A stretch of 64,000 bases of DNA. Origin: JAWWOW01 sp033851265. Its GTDB lineage: Bacteria > Actinomycetota > Actinomycetes > JAWWOW01. The notes under the pieces were generated by a model. That model was not told the DNA's origin, did not search any database, and was given only the letters and a program-made list of their open reading frames with translations. The position numbers were made by a program, and so were the translations under genes. Shown one piece after another: positions 1 through 8,596 of this stretch (positions are counted from its first letter, which is position 1; each line of letters starts with the position of its first letter). Where the stretch lies: positions 194,262 to 258,261 of the forward strand of contig JAWWOW010000007.1 in the NCBI GenBank assembly GCA_033851265.1. Reading direction: 5' to 3'.

Positions 1-1
1 G

Positions 2-76
2 GACCTGTTCGGCCCAGTCGGAGCGGACAACGTTGACGCATACCGGACGATGTCGCAGAGCCTGCGAATACTGTGA
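2..76 (+). CDS. 3' end of an unidentified gene (partial)
   Basis: Only the last 24 codons are visible; they end in ...SQSLRIL and a TGA at 74-76. The frame is open from the left edge. The TGA overlaps the GTG start of the next ABC ATPase as GTGA, so this is the upstream gene of the same operon. A periplasmic adaptor or another transporter part would be usual here, but the visible residues do not identify a family. Confidence 0.6.
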   Translation, partial: DLFGPVGADNVDAYRTMSQSLRIL

Positions 77-738
77 CCGCTGAAGTGCTCGAGGCACGTG
101 GGTTGCACCGGTTCTACCGGCGCGGCGACGATGAAGTCGCGGCACTTCTCGATGTCAGCCTCATCGTCCAGCCTGGCGAGCTCGTTGCTGTCAGGGGTCC
201 ATCTGGCTCGGGCAAGTCGACCCTCCTCGTCTTACTGGCCGGGCTCGATGAGCCCGATGGCGGTGCGGTGTACATCGGCGGACATCGGATCAGTCATCAC
301 GGTGGACGCGACCGGGCCGAGTTGCGCCGCCGATTCGTTGGCGTGCTGACTCAGACAAGTGGCCTTGTCAGCCATCTCTCGGTACGTGACAACGTTGAGT
401 TGGCGCGACGGCTCCGTGATGGAAGCCATGCGACGCCGAGGGATGAGTTGATCGACGCCGTCGGCCTGGCCAGTCGCGCGAACGCGTTTCCACCGGAGCT
501 GTCCGGAGGCGAGACGGCTCGGGCCGGTTTGGCCGTCGCGCTAGCCGGCGCACCAATGGTGCTGTTGGCCGATGAGCCGACTGCCGAGGTGTCGTGGGCC
601 GAGGAGACCGACCTGCTGCGCCTGTTCCGCGAGTTACGGCCCGAACACGGCGGGACCGTCGTGGTCACTCACTCGGCGGCCGTCGCCGATGCGGCGGATC
701 GAGTGCTGGATCTCCACGAAGGCCGGCTCGTCTCGTGA
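73..738 (+). CDS. ABC transporter ATP-binding protein (first of a pair)
   Basis: Nucleotide-binding subunit of the LolD/MacB-like class (221 aa) that would power the FtsX-type permease two genes downstream. Visible motifs: Walker A GPSGSGKST (about 42-50), Q-loop near 94, signature LSGGE (143-147), Walker B with ADEPT (to about 170) and switch His 200. The D-loop is unusual: where the family normally has GNLD or GSLD after ADEPT, this protein has AEVSWAEE. It starts at GTG 73 inside a GTGA overlap and ends in a GTGA overlap with the second ATPase. A divergent D-loop beside a canonical partner suggests an asymmetric NBD pair. The substrate is unknown; cell-envelope or peptide export is the usual role. 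Confidence 0.9.
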   Translation: MTAEVLEARGLHRFYRRGDDEVAALLDVSLIVQPGELVAVRGPSGSGKSTLLVLLAGLDEPDGGAVYIGGHRISHHGGRDRAELRRRFVGVLTQTSGLVSHLSVRDNVELARRLRDGSHATPRDELIDAVGLASRANAFPPELSGGETARAGLAVALAGAPMVLLADEPTAEVSWAEETDLLRLFRELRPEHGGTVVVTHSAAVADAADRVLDLHEGRLVS

Positions 739-1373
739 CGACCGAACTGGTGGGCGCGCGCGATCTGACGATCCGGTATGGCCGAACTCTCATCGTCAGC
801 GAAGCCTCGATGACGATTCAGAGCGGAGACCTGACCGCCCTGGTTGGTCGTTCAGGTGCCGGCAAGACAACGTTGCTGTTGACGCTGGCCGGGTTGTTGA
901 GACCGGCCAGCGGTCAGTTGACGTGGCCCAACCTCGATCCTCGCCGTGACATCGGGCTCGTGTTCCAGGCACCGTCGCTGCTTCCAGAGCTGACCGCCGC
1001 CGAGAACGTGGCGCTGCCGTTGCGGTTGCGCAGTGTTGCTGCGCCGGAGGCCTATCGGCGTGCACGTGCCGCGCTGGGGGAGTTGCTGATCGAAGCGCCG
1101 GACGCCATGCCCAACGAGCTCTCGGGTGGCCAGCAGCAGCGCGTGGCAGTGGCCCGCGTGCTCGCCGCCGAGCCGCGTTTGGTGCTCGCCGATGAACCAA
1201 CCGGTTCGCTGGATCGCGCCGGGGCCGACATCGTGCTCGCCGCGCTCCGCCGACATGTGCAAGCCGTCGATGGCGCGCTGATCGTGGCGACGCACGACGA
1301 GGATCTTGTTGCTGGGTTGCCGCAACGGCTCAAGCTCGTCGACGGCGTCGTACGCCAAGGAGTTTCGGCATGA
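735..1373 (+). CDS. ABC transporter ATP-binding protein (second of a pair)
   Basis: Canonical LolD/MacB-type ATPase (212 aa). Walker A GRSGAGKTT is at about 38-46, signature LSGGQ at 129-133, Walker B LADEPTGSLD at about 151-160, and switch His at about 187. An in-frame start farther upstream would run through the first ATPase gene. GTG 735 is preferred because it forms the GTGA overlap seen throughout the operon and the protein begins in register with the family. It ends in ATGA shared with the permease. Two adjacent ATPases with one permease imply either a heteromeric NBD pair or alternative use of the two. Confidence 0.92.
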   Translation: MTTELVGARDLTIRYGRTLIVSEASMTIQSGDLTALVGRSGAGKTTLLLTLAGLLRPASGQLTWPNLDPRRDIGLVFQAPSLLPELTAAENVALPLRLRSVAAPEAYRRARAALGELLIEAPDAMPNELSGGQQQRVAVARVLAAEPRLVLADEPTGSLDRAGADIVLAALRRHVQAVDGALIVATHDEDLVAGLPQRLKLVDGVVRQGVSA

Positions 1374-3991
1374 TCGCGGCGCGCTGGCTAGCCGGGTTGG
1401 TCCGTCGGCGGCCAGTGGAAATGATGGGGGCGGCTGTCGCAACGGCGATCGCATTTGCATTTCTTGCGTGTCTTGGCGCATTCATCGGTGACAGTCGCGC
1501 GCACATGACGGAGCGCGCTCTCGCCAGCCTGCCCGTCGACTGGCAGATACAGGCGACGTCCGGCACGAGCCTCGCGACTGTGGACGCGGCCGCGAAGAAA
1601 CTGCCGCACGTGCGAGCCGTTGTGGACGTGCAGTACGTCGCAGTGCCAGCTCTCGAGACCAACATCAACGGAACCCACCGCACGACCGGCCGGGCATTCG
1701 TGGTTGCGCTACCGACGGCGTACAGCAACGAGTTTCCCAACACGCTGCGCGTGCTGGTCGGCAAGCCAGCTGGTCCTCAGTTGTTGCAACAGACTGCCGC
1801 CAACCTGGGGGCAGCGCCGGGTTCGGCGGTGATCGTGCACACGCCCGCCGGCAAGCCGGCCATCGTCGTCACCGCGGGAGTGAGCGACCTCCTCACCGCT
1901 GACTCCTTCTTCCAGACTGTCGGCGTTGCTGCTGGTGCGGGCCCGAGCGCGCCCCCGGACAATGTTCTGCTCGTGCCTCCCGCCGACTTCCCTCGGCTCG
2001 CCGCCGGTGGTGAGGTCATCCGCCAGGTACACGTCTCATTCGATCGATCGTGGCTCCCGTCCGATCCGGGAAAGGCGTTCAACGCGGAGGTGCAGGCGCG
2101 CAACCACTTCGAGTCGCAGCTCACCGGGGCGGCGCTCGTCGGCGATAACGCCGAAGTGTCGTTGTCGAGCGCCCGCGAAGATGGTTTGTACGCGCAGTTA
2201 CTCATCCTGCTGCTCGGCATTCCCGGCGTGATCTTGGCCGCTGTCATCACCGCGCTTGTGGTTGCTGTTCGCGCGGACCGTCGTCGTCGGGAGATGTCGC
2301 TGGTTCGCATGCGTGGGATGCCCGTGCGCACTGTCGTCGGGCTACTCGCCGTCGAGTCAGCGGTCGTGGCCGGCGTGGGTGTTGCGCTCGGATATGGCCT
2401 TGCCCGCTTGGCCGCGCACTGGGCATTTGGGAGCAGCCACGTGCCGACCCTGTGGCTGGGTGTGGCGGCAGGTGTCGCGGTTGTTCTGTCCTTGGTCAGT
2501 CATCTGGCTCCGGTCCGCAGCTTGCTGAGAGCCGGGGCCGCGGCTCAGCCGGGGCGTGCCATCGCGCCGGCAATCGCGAGCGGACGGCCGTGGCCGTTGC
2601 GGTTCGGGCTTGATGTGATCCTGCTCGCCGTAGCCGGTCTGATCTTCTGGTTGACAGCTCGCGGTGGCTACCAGGTCGTGGTCGCCCCCGAAGGTCTGGC
2701 AACCACGTCGGTGAACTACGCAGCGCTGCTCGCACCGGCGTGCGCCTGGCCGGGACTGGCGTTGTTCGTCTGGCGATGTGTCGATTTCGTTCTCGGGCGT
2801 CGTCGCGGTCGGCCCACGGGAGACGGCCACGAGTTGGTTGTGGCGACGGTGCGTCGCCGCCGGCGGCTGATTTCGCGATCGGCGGTCGGGCTCACCGTTG
2901 CGCTGGCGGTGACGTTGTCGACGGCGGTGTTCACGGCGACGTACCGGACGCAGTCACGTCTGGACGTCGCACTGACTGTCGGCGCAGATGTCGCGGTGAA
3001 GGAACCCCCGTCGGCGCACGTGTCGCCGTCATTCGGGGACCGGTTGGCTCAGGTGCCTGGGGTGCAGGCAGTTGCGCCACAACAGCATCGGTTCGCCTAC
3101 GTCGGCGCCGACCTCCAGGACCTCTACGGCGTCGACCCGGCGAACATCGCGAAGGCCACACCGTTGCGCAACAGTTTCGTGCCGGGTACGACGATCAACC
3201 AGGCGTTGCTGGACCTCCGTCGTACGCCCGATGGCGTGCTGCTTGCCGCGGAGACGCTGCACGACTACCAGTTGCACAAGGGCGACACGATCCGGCTCCG
3301 CCTTCAGACGGGAGCTCAGCAGCGCTACACGCCGATCACGTTCCACGTGATCGGCAACGTGAAGGAATGGCCGACCGCTCCCAAGGACAGTTTCATCGTC
3401 GCGAATGCGGCCTACATCGCACAGGTGACCGGGTCGAACGATGTCGGCTTGTTTCTCGTCAAGACCAACAACCCGAGGGCTACAGCGCATCGGATCCAAC
3501 CGATCGTTGCTCCGATGGGTGCCAGCGTCGATGACATCGCGAGCGCACGCAGTCGGGTGACGACGGCGTCAGGCCTAGCGGCTACGGATCTGTCAGGGCT
3601 CTCGCGCCTGCAACTCGGATTTGGCCTGATTCTCGCTGTCGCGATGTTCGCGTTGGCTTTGCTGCTCGCCGTACTCGACCGGCGACGAGCGCTCGTGCTG
3701 CTGGCTGCGCTCGGTGCGACAACTCGACAACGAGGCAGGTTCCTCGCCGCTGAGGCGCGCGCCGTGCTGGTTGGCGGGGTGATTGGCGGCGTCGTGGTCG
3801 GCTCCGCGATTGCCTATCTCCTGGTGAAGGTGCTCACCGGAATCTTCGACCCGGCGCCCGACCACGCAACGATTCCGTGGGGGTATCTCAGTCTTCTCAT
3901 GGGACTGACCGTGGTGACGGCATCTGCGATCGTTGCCGTCATGGGACGCCTCGCCAGTCGGGCCGGGTTGTCAACGTTGCGAGAGCTATGA
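1370..3991 (+). CDS. large FtsX/MacB-type ABC permease
   Basis: Membrane subunit of 873 aa. There is an N-terminal membrane segment (about 18-40), then a large extracytoplasmic domain. Next comes a block of hydrophobic segments (about 280-475, beginning GIPGVILAAVITALVV and including the cytoplasmic RRREMSLVRMRG turn typical of FtsX domains). A further segment at about 500-525 leads into a second extracytoplasmic domain, and a second FtsX-like block closes the protein (about 755-865). This is the fused double-FtsX layout found in actinobacterial peptide or lipoprotein exporters. The start ATG 1370 overlaps the ATPase stop; the stop overlaps the response-regulator ATG (ATGA). Linkage to a two-component system suggests a role in sensing or resisting envelope-active compounds (inference). 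Confidence 0.88.
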   Translation: MIAARWLAGLVRRRPVEMMGAAVATAIAFAFLACLGAFIGDSRAHMTERALASLPVDWQIQATSGTSLATVDAAAKKLPHVRAVVDVQYVAVPALETNINGTHRTTGRAFVVALPTAYSNEFPNTLRVLVGKPAGPQLLQQTAANLGAAPGSAVIVHTPAGKPAIVVTAGVSDLLTADSFFQTVGVAAGAGPSAPPDNVLLVPPADFPRLAAGGEVIRQVHVSFDRSWLPSDPGKAFNAEVQARNHFESQLTGAALVGDNAEVSLSSAREDGLYAQLLILLLGIPGVILAAVITALVVAVRADRRRREMSLVRMRGMPVRTVVGLLAVESAVVAGVGVALGYGLARLAAHWAFGSSHVPTLWLGVAAGVAVVLSLVSHLAPVRSLLRAGAAAQPGRAIAPAIASGRPWPLRFGLDVILLAVAGLIFWLTARGGYQVVVAPEGLATTSVNYAALLAPACAWPGLALFVWRCVDFVLGRRRGRPTGDGHELVVATVRRRRRLISRSAVGLTVALAVTLSTAVFTATYRTQSRLDVALTVGADVAVKEPPSAHVSPSFGDRLAQVPGVQAVAPQQHRFAYVGADLQDLYGVDPANIAKATPLRNSFVPGTTINQALLDLRRTPDGVLLAAETLHDYQLHKGDTIRLRLQTGAQQRYTPITFHVIGNVKEWPTAPKDSFIVANAAYIAQVTGSNDVGLFLVKTNNPRATAHRIQPIVAPMGASVDDIASARSRVTTASGLAATDLSGLSRLQLGFGLILAVAMFALALLLAVLDRRRALVLLAALGATTRQRGRFLAAEARAVLVGGVIGGVVVGSAIAYLLVKVLTGIFDPAPDHATIPWGYLSLLMGLTVVTASAIVAVMGRLASRAGLSTLREL

Positions 3992-4674
3992 CTCGCCTGC
4001 TTGTCATCGAGGACGACGCGCGACTGGCTGCGCTTCTGCAACGCGGGCTCGACCGGCAGGGGTACGACGTAGAGGTGGTCGATGCGGCCGACACGGCGCG
4101 TGCTGCAGTGCTCGGGAGTGCATATGACGCGATCGTGTGCGACGTCATGTTGCCGGGCGAAGAAAGCGGGATCGACTGGTGCCAGTGGCTGCGCAGCCTT
4201 GGCATCTGGACACCTGTCTTGATGCTCACGGCTCGCACCGCGGTGCAGGACCGGATTGCCGGCTTGCAGGCGGGTGCCGATGACTACCTCGGCAAGCCGT
4301 TCGCGTTTGGTGAGCTATCTGCACGGATTCACGCGCTGCTGCGCCGGTCAGTCGAGCCGCGCGCCACGACGTTGCGGAGTGGTTCGCTGACGCTGGACGT
4401 GATCCGTCATGAGGTCCGCGTGGATGACGTCGTCGTGGATCTCACGCCGCGAGAGTTTGCGGTGCTGGAGTATCTCCTGCGGCGTCAGGGCGAGGCGGTC
4501 AGCCGCAGCGAGATCCTGGACCACGTGTGGGACTTCGCCTACGACCGCGCATCGAACGTGGTGGACGTCAACGTCGGCACCCTGCGACGCAAGCTGCGGT
4601 CCCGGGGTGCGGGCCGTGTCATCACAACGGTGCGCGGCATCGGTTACCGGGCCGATGGGGTGACATCGTCGTGA
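3988..4674 (+). CDS. OmpR/PhoB-family response regulator
   Basis: DNA-binding regulator of 228 aa. The receiver domain spans about 1-115, with acidic pair E8/D9/D10, phospho-acceptor D52 in IVCDVML and the conserved Lys in YLGKPF near 104. The winged-helix domain spans about 130-225 and contains LTPREFAVLEYLL and VRGIGYR. An in-frame start upstream would lie inside the permease gene; ATG 3988 matches the family N terminus and gives the ATGA overlap. It overlaps the sensor kinase by GTGA, so the pair is translationally coupled. The likely target is its own operon. Confidence 0.93.
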   Translation: MTRLLVIEDDARLAALLQRGLDRQGYDVEVVDAADTARAAVLGSAYDAIVCDVMLPGEESGIDWCQWLRSLGIWTPVLMLTARTAVQDRIAGLQAGADDYLGKPFAFGELSARIHALLRRSVEPRATTLRSGSLTLDVIRHEVRVDDVVVDLTPREFAVLEYLLRRQGEAVSRSEILDHVWDFAYDRASNVVDVNVGTLRRKLRSRGAGRVITTVRGIGYRADGVTSS

Positions 4675-6026
4675 GACTGCGCCCCGGCTCATTGCGTGGT
4701 CGTCTCGTCGCGGCCAGCTTGCTGGCGACGGCGATCTTCTCCGTCGCCTTTGCTGCGTTCGCAACGTGGCGTGCGGACTCACTGGAGGATCGCGCGCTGA
4801 CTAGTGCCCTGCAGGTCCGGCTGAGTGTCGTCCGCGAAGGTGTCGGTCCCGATGGTCACCTCGCGCCGAGTGGATCAGGGAACCCGCGCGCGGCCTACGC
4901 CCAGGTGATTGGCCCGGACGGGAAGGTGATCGACGCCAGTTCGTCGCTGCAGCGGGTGCCCGCGCTCATCTCCGCATCGACGGTGCTCCAGGAGGACGGT
5001 CATCCGACGGCACATGGGCTCAACCTGTCCGACCCCGACATCGACCTTGCTGTGATGGGCGCGCCGGTGCGTCTGGGCGACGGTACGGGGGTCGTCGTCG
5101 TTGGGGTGGAGACACAGGGTTTCCTGTCCGCGCGACGCGAGGTGATCGTGCTGGTCGTTGTCGGCCTCATAGGTACGACGCTCTTGGTCGGTGCGATCAC
5201 CTGGTTGCTCACCGGTCGTGCGCTAAAGGTCGTTGGCCGCCTCACGACTCAAGCAGAGCGGCTGAGCGCACGTGACGCCTCGCGCGGGCTGACGTCACCG
5301 CCGCACGACAAGGAACTGGCCCAACTGACCGACGCTTTGAACCGAATGCTGGCCCGTCTGAATGAGCACTACGCGCGCAACCTCGCTGCCGCCGCCGAGA
5401 CAACTCATCGCCTTCGGACACCGTTGGCGACGCTGCGTGCCGAGGCTGAGCTTGCGCTGGGGGAAACGGATCCAGAGCAACTGCGGCTCGCGTTGGCCGC
5501 GGTCGTTGCCGATGCCGATCGGTTGAGCACGATCGTCAATCGGCTCCTCGCCGCGGGAAGCACTGGCCTGCCGTCCGAACGGCTCGATGTCGTCGTCGCG
5601 GAGCTGCAGGAGACGTGGCAACGGTCCGCACGCGCCGGCGGGCTCGGTCTTGAGATTCGCGTGCAGGGTGACGGTTGGGTCGATCCCCATCTGTTGCGTG
5701 CTGTCGTCGAACCGTTGCTCGAAAATGCTGTAGAACATGCGACGCCCGGGTCGCTGATCAGCGTCTTGATCGAGGCGGGAGACCAGTTGACGGCGACCGT
5801 CGACAACGACGGGCGCGGCGTGCCTGCCGACTTGGTGCCGCATCTTTTCGAGCCGTGGGCCAGTGGCACTCCCGGCCGCAGCGGCCTCGGCCTTTGGCTG
5901 GCCCGGGAAACCGCACGCGAAGCGGGCGGCGACGTGACGTGTGGGCTTCCTGGCCCCGGCCGCACCCGCTTCGTCGCGCTGTTACCAACTATCGCGGCGA
6001 ATGACCACGTGGGTGCCCGCGCCTGA
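4671..6026 (+). CDS. sensor histidine kinase
   Basis: Membrane sensor kinase of 451 aa. TM1 is at about 11-32, an extracytoplasmic sensor of roughly 120 residues follows, TM2 is at about 157-181, and a HAMP linker precedes the dimerisation domain. The phospho-acceptor is H246 in ETTHRLRTPLATLR; the usual HELRTPL is changed to HRLRTPL, so the residue after His is basic rather than acidic. HATPase motifs follow: N box ENAVEHA, G1 DNDGRGVP and G2 SGLGLWLA. Start GTG 4671 is chosen from the GTGA overlap with the regulator. It is the last gene of the operon and ends at the 6025-6066 hairpin. Confidence 0.93.
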   Translation: MRLRPGSLRGRLVAASLLATAIFSVAFAAFATWRADSLEDRALTSALQVRLSVVREGVGPDGHLAPSGSGNPRAAYAQVIGPDGKVIDASSSLQRVPALISASTVLQEDGHPTAHGLNLSDPDIDLAVMGAPVRLGDGTGVVVVGVETQGFLSARREVIVLVVVGLIGTTLLVGAITWLLTGRALKVVGRLTTQAERLSARDASRGLTSPPHDKELAQLTDALNRMLARLNEHYARNLAAAAETTHRLRTPLATLRAEAELALGETDPEQLRLALAAVVADADRLSTIVNRLLAAGSTGLPSERLDVVVAELQETWQRSARAGGLGLEIRVQGDGWVDPHLLRAVVEPLLENAVEHATPGSLISVLIEAGDQLTATVDNDGRGVPADLVPHLFEPWASGTPGRSGLGLWLARETAREAGGDVTCGLPGPGRTRFVALLPTIAANDHVGARA

Positions 6027-6066
6027 TCGAACCGCGCGAGGGAGGGGCGCCCCGCGCGGCTCGATC
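6025..6066. terminator. intrinsic terminator hairpin between convergent genes
   Basis: Inverted repeat with 14-nt arms (6025-6038 and 6053-6066; one mismatch) around a GC-rich 14-nt loop. It begins inside the kinase stop codon and lies 17 nt before the end of the convergent gene at 6083. No U-tract follows, as is common in high-GC actinobacteria. It could stop transcription from both sides. Confidence 0.7.
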
Positions 6067-6082
6067 GGCCCGGTCGGACGCG

Positions 6083-6511
6083 TCAGCCGGTCGTGCCGCT
6101 CGAGCTCGGCGTCGAGCCGTTGGCCGGACCGCCCTTACCCATGCCGGCTTCCGTGCCGGTGACGTTGCCGTTGCTGTCGAACTTCACGGTGACCTCGGTG
6201 CCGTCGGCCTTGGTCATGTGGGCTTCGTACGCCGCGCCGTCACCGTCGGTCTCGACCCGGTAGACGGTGCCGCCGGGCACGGCCTTCAACGCCGCCGCCT
6301 TCAGCTTGGCGGCGAGAGTGCTCGACACGGCCTTCTCGTCGGAGCGCACCGGCGTCGAGCTGTGCCTGTCTGCCGCCGGCGCAGCCGCTGTGGCTGTCGA
6401 CGTGGTGGAGCTGCTGTCGGCGGCGGACGCGGGCAGCGTCGCCATCGCGATGCCGCCCGCGACGGCGCCCGCGGCGAGAAACCCGATCGCCGTACCTGTC
6501 TGCTTGTTCAT
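6083..6511 (-). CDS. secreted PepSY-like small protein
   Basis: Exported protein of 142 aa. It has an N-terminal signal sequence with the hydrophobic run IGFLAAGAVAGGIAMATL and probable cleavage after ASA near 30. A low-complexity Ser/Thr/Ala linker follows, then a compact domain beginning LKAAALKAVPGGTVYRVETD, which has the PepSY pattern (a helix, then VYRVE and a strand ending in VTVKFDSNGNV). The tail is Gly/Ser-rich. ATG 6511 is chosen because it follows the strong Shine-Dalgarno GAGGAGG; longer in-frame versions add non-signal sequence. PepSY domains often modulate secreted enzymes, but no partner is evident. Confidence 0.75.
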   Translation of the reverse strand: MNKQTGTAIGFLAAGAVAGGIAMATLPASAADSSSTTSTATAAAPAADRHSSTPVRSDEKAVSSTLAAKLKAAALKAVPGGTVYRVETDGDGAAYEAHMTKADGTEVTVKFDSNGNVTGTEAGMGKGGPANGSTPSSSGTTG

Positions 6512-6613
6512 GAGTCCTCCTCTGTCGTACCGCGCCCATCTGGCGGGTTGAACAGAGGTTCGTGGCGCTCGCTGGAAGGAACCTGTGATGAGTCTGAACA
6601 ACTGTTCAGAGTT

Positions 6614-8389
6614 TCAGCTCCGGCGCCGCCGCCGAGTGAACATCAGCGCCAACACGAAAAGGAAAGCGGCGGGCACGGCGTAAGGGAGCCCACCAGTCGA
6701 GGCAAGCGAGCCGCCGCCGCTAGCGGACGGTTCCCCTGCCGGCGGCCGTGGGTTGGTCACGACTACTGGTGCGAGATGGCAGTCGCGCACCGGGACACCG
6801 GCGTACAACCCCGGGCCACCCGACTGGCACTGGAAGTCGATCTGCGTGTGCGTGCGGTCAGCCGTCTCGAAGGTGTACGCAACCTGTGCTCCACCGGTCT
6901 TGTCAATCTTGATGTCGTTGACGTCAGCTAGATCTCTGTCGTCACCGGGTAGGCAGAAGATGCCGACGGTGCAAATATCACCGACGTGCACAGGGTCCGT
7001 GCGCAGCTTCATGTTCGTGACGGTTGGGCTCGATGACGTGAAGTCAAGCGACTGAGCGACGTACGCGTACCACTTCGTGGCTGCCGGAAGCTCACACGGC
7101 TTGCCCAGAAGCTTGCCGCCGTGCGTTGGCTCGGTTACGAGCGGATTGCAGTTCGGCACGCTGGCGTCCGTTCCTGGGTACGCAGCAATATTCGTCGGCG
7201 TTGCGACCACGTTGGCCGTTGGTGAACCGAGATAGAGCACTTCGAGCCGACCGCGGTCGCCGGCGACGATGCGCCCGAAGTAGGCCGTTTTCACGCTGGG
7301 GTCGTTGACCTTTATCGGCGCTCCGAAGTGCAAGGCTCCGGCGCCGTCGGCTGCGGGCGAGTAGAGCGCCCACATCTGGTAGTTGCCGTCGAGGTAGCCC
7401 GGGAAGGACAGGTAGACGCCGCCGGACCGATCTGTCGCGATGGAAGCGAAGATCTCGCTCATGTCGGAGGGATTTGGAGCGCTCCAGTTCGGGCCGTGGA
7501 AGGCGAGGCTGTCGGTCCAAGTGGCGCCGTTGTCCTTCGACACCGCGACGAAGAGGTTGTTGAACGCCGCTCCTTGCGTGTAGTTGCACCCCGTGCCGAT
7601 GTTGTCGCCCGGGTCGGAGCCTGCTGTCCAGGCGACATAGACCCAGCCGTTACGCGGGTCGATCGCGGTACCCGCCGGGACGGTGTCGCAGAAACTTGCC
7701 AACTGTGCAGCGGGGGACGTGATGGCGTTGACGGGTGGCAGCCACGTCTTGCCGCCGTCGTGGGACGCGTTGACCCAGATCGTGTTGATGGAGAAGTCGT
7801 GATAACTCAGGTAGACGTGCGATGAGTCGGCGCTCTTGCCCGGTGGGGTCCACGCAGCGAGCCACTCGCGGTCAACGCTGGCGGCCTGGTGCGCCGCGCA
7901 CGTGCCCGAGTAGTGCCCGAAGCGATCAGCGCTGGTGGCGACCACGGGTTGGATGCCGTTGTCGACATTGGGACCGTCGGTTATCTGCAGGTCGGCGAAG
8001 TAGACCCGTCCGGCCTGGTCCGTCGCGAGGTCGACATCTCCGATGTCGGAGTTCGACGTACATCCCGTGATGTTCTTGGTCAGCACGTTGGTCGGCTCGT
8101 TGCCACCGACGTGTGTCCAATGCTGACCACCGTCGCGGGTCCATGACAACTGGCTGCCCGACTGGTACGCGACGTAGCGGGTGCCGTCAGAGGTAACGAC
8201 GGTTGCCGGCTCCGTCACGTACGTCTCGCTGCCTTGGATCGTCTCGACGCGAGGGTCGTCGGCGCGGCTCGGCGGGTGGAACACGGGCGTGTTTGTGGCC
8301 GCGTGACTGGCCGACGTGGCCTGGCTGATGAGTACAACGGCGAGCGTTGAGGCGAGAGCCAGCGTGATAGCGAGGCGTCGACGCTGCAT
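6614..8389 (-). CDS. secreted BNR/Asp-box protein with LAxTG cell-wall anchor
   Basis: Exported sialidase-fold-like beta-propeller protein of 591 aa. An N-terminal signal peptide (MQRRRLAITLALAS, probable cleavage after SHA) precedes several Asp boxes of the S-x-D-x-G-x-x-W type, for example TRDGGQHW, SHDGGKTW and SKDNGATW. The C terminus is a sorting signal: LASTG at 562-566, a hydrophobic segment and a five-Arg tail. LAxTG is the motif used by class E sortases of actinobacteria, so the protein is probably attached to peptidoglycan. Catalytic sialidase residues could not be confirmed, so an enzymatic role is not claimed. Two further BNR proteins are at 8597-9865 and 34387-36093. Confidence 0.85.
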   Translation of the reverse strand: MQRRRLAITLALASTLAVVLISQATSASHAATNTPVFHPPSRADDPRVETIQGSETYVTEPATVVTSDGTRYVAYQSGSQLSWTRDGGQHWTHVGGNEPTNVLTKNITGCTSNSDIGDVDLATDQAGRVYFADLQITDGPNVDNGIQPVVATSADRFGHYSGTCAAHQAASVDREWLAAWTPPGKSADSSHVYLSYHDFSINTIWVNASHDGGKTWLPPVNAITSPAAQLASFCDTVPAGTAIDPRNGWVYVAWTAGSDPGDNIGTGCNYTQGAAFNNLFVAVSKDNGATWTDSLAFHGPNWSAPNPSDMSEIFASIATDRSGGVYLSFPGYLDGNYQMWALYSPAADGAGALHFGAPIKVNDPSVKTAYFGRIVAGDRGRLEVLYLGSPTANVVATPTNIAAYPGTDASVPNCNPLVTEPTHGGKLLGKPCELPAATKWYAYVAQSLDFTSSSPTVTNMKLRTDPVHVGDICTVGIFCLPGDDRDLADVNDIKIDKTGGAQVAYTFETADRTHTQIDFQCQSGGPGLYAGVPVRDCHLAPVVVTNPRPPAGEPSASGGGSLASTGGLPYAVPAAFLFVLALMFTRRRRRS

Positions 8390-8431
8390 CTGGGATTCCC
8401 TTCGCGGGGTGGCCGCTCGCGCAGGAACTTA

Positions 8432-8544
8432 CTACGCGTCGAAGTCGAGCACGACCGTCGCGCTCGTCGGGTGCGATTGGCAGGCCAGAACGAACCCCGC
8501 GGTCAGCTCGCTCTCCTCGAGGGCGTAGTTGTGGTCCATCTCGA
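8432..8544 (-). pseudogene. paaE 3'-end fragment (duplicated C-terminal 36 codons)
   Basis: These 113 bases match 9965-10077, the 3' end of the intact paaE, at 108 of 113 positions and in the same orientation. The copy encodes the last 36 residues of PaaE in frame, including the final ferredoxin cysteine region (GFVLACQSHPTS) and the stop codon (TAG here, TAA in paaE), with two amino-acid changes (A to T, M to V). Homology stops abruptly at 8544; no start or upstream PaaE sequence is present. It is therefore a gene remnant lying between two BNR exoprotein genes. Confidence 0.9.
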
Positions 8545-8596
8545 GGAGAGACTGAATCGCCCAGCGGTCAGGACGCTGGCATGCAGTTGCTGCGAA

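Noticed and set aside
8432..8544. Attachment-site duplication of an integrative element
   Set aside because: The repeat does resemble a gene-end att duplication, but no integrase, excisionase or phage or plasmid gene lies between the copies; only a BNR gene does. A simple duplication or recombination is more economical.
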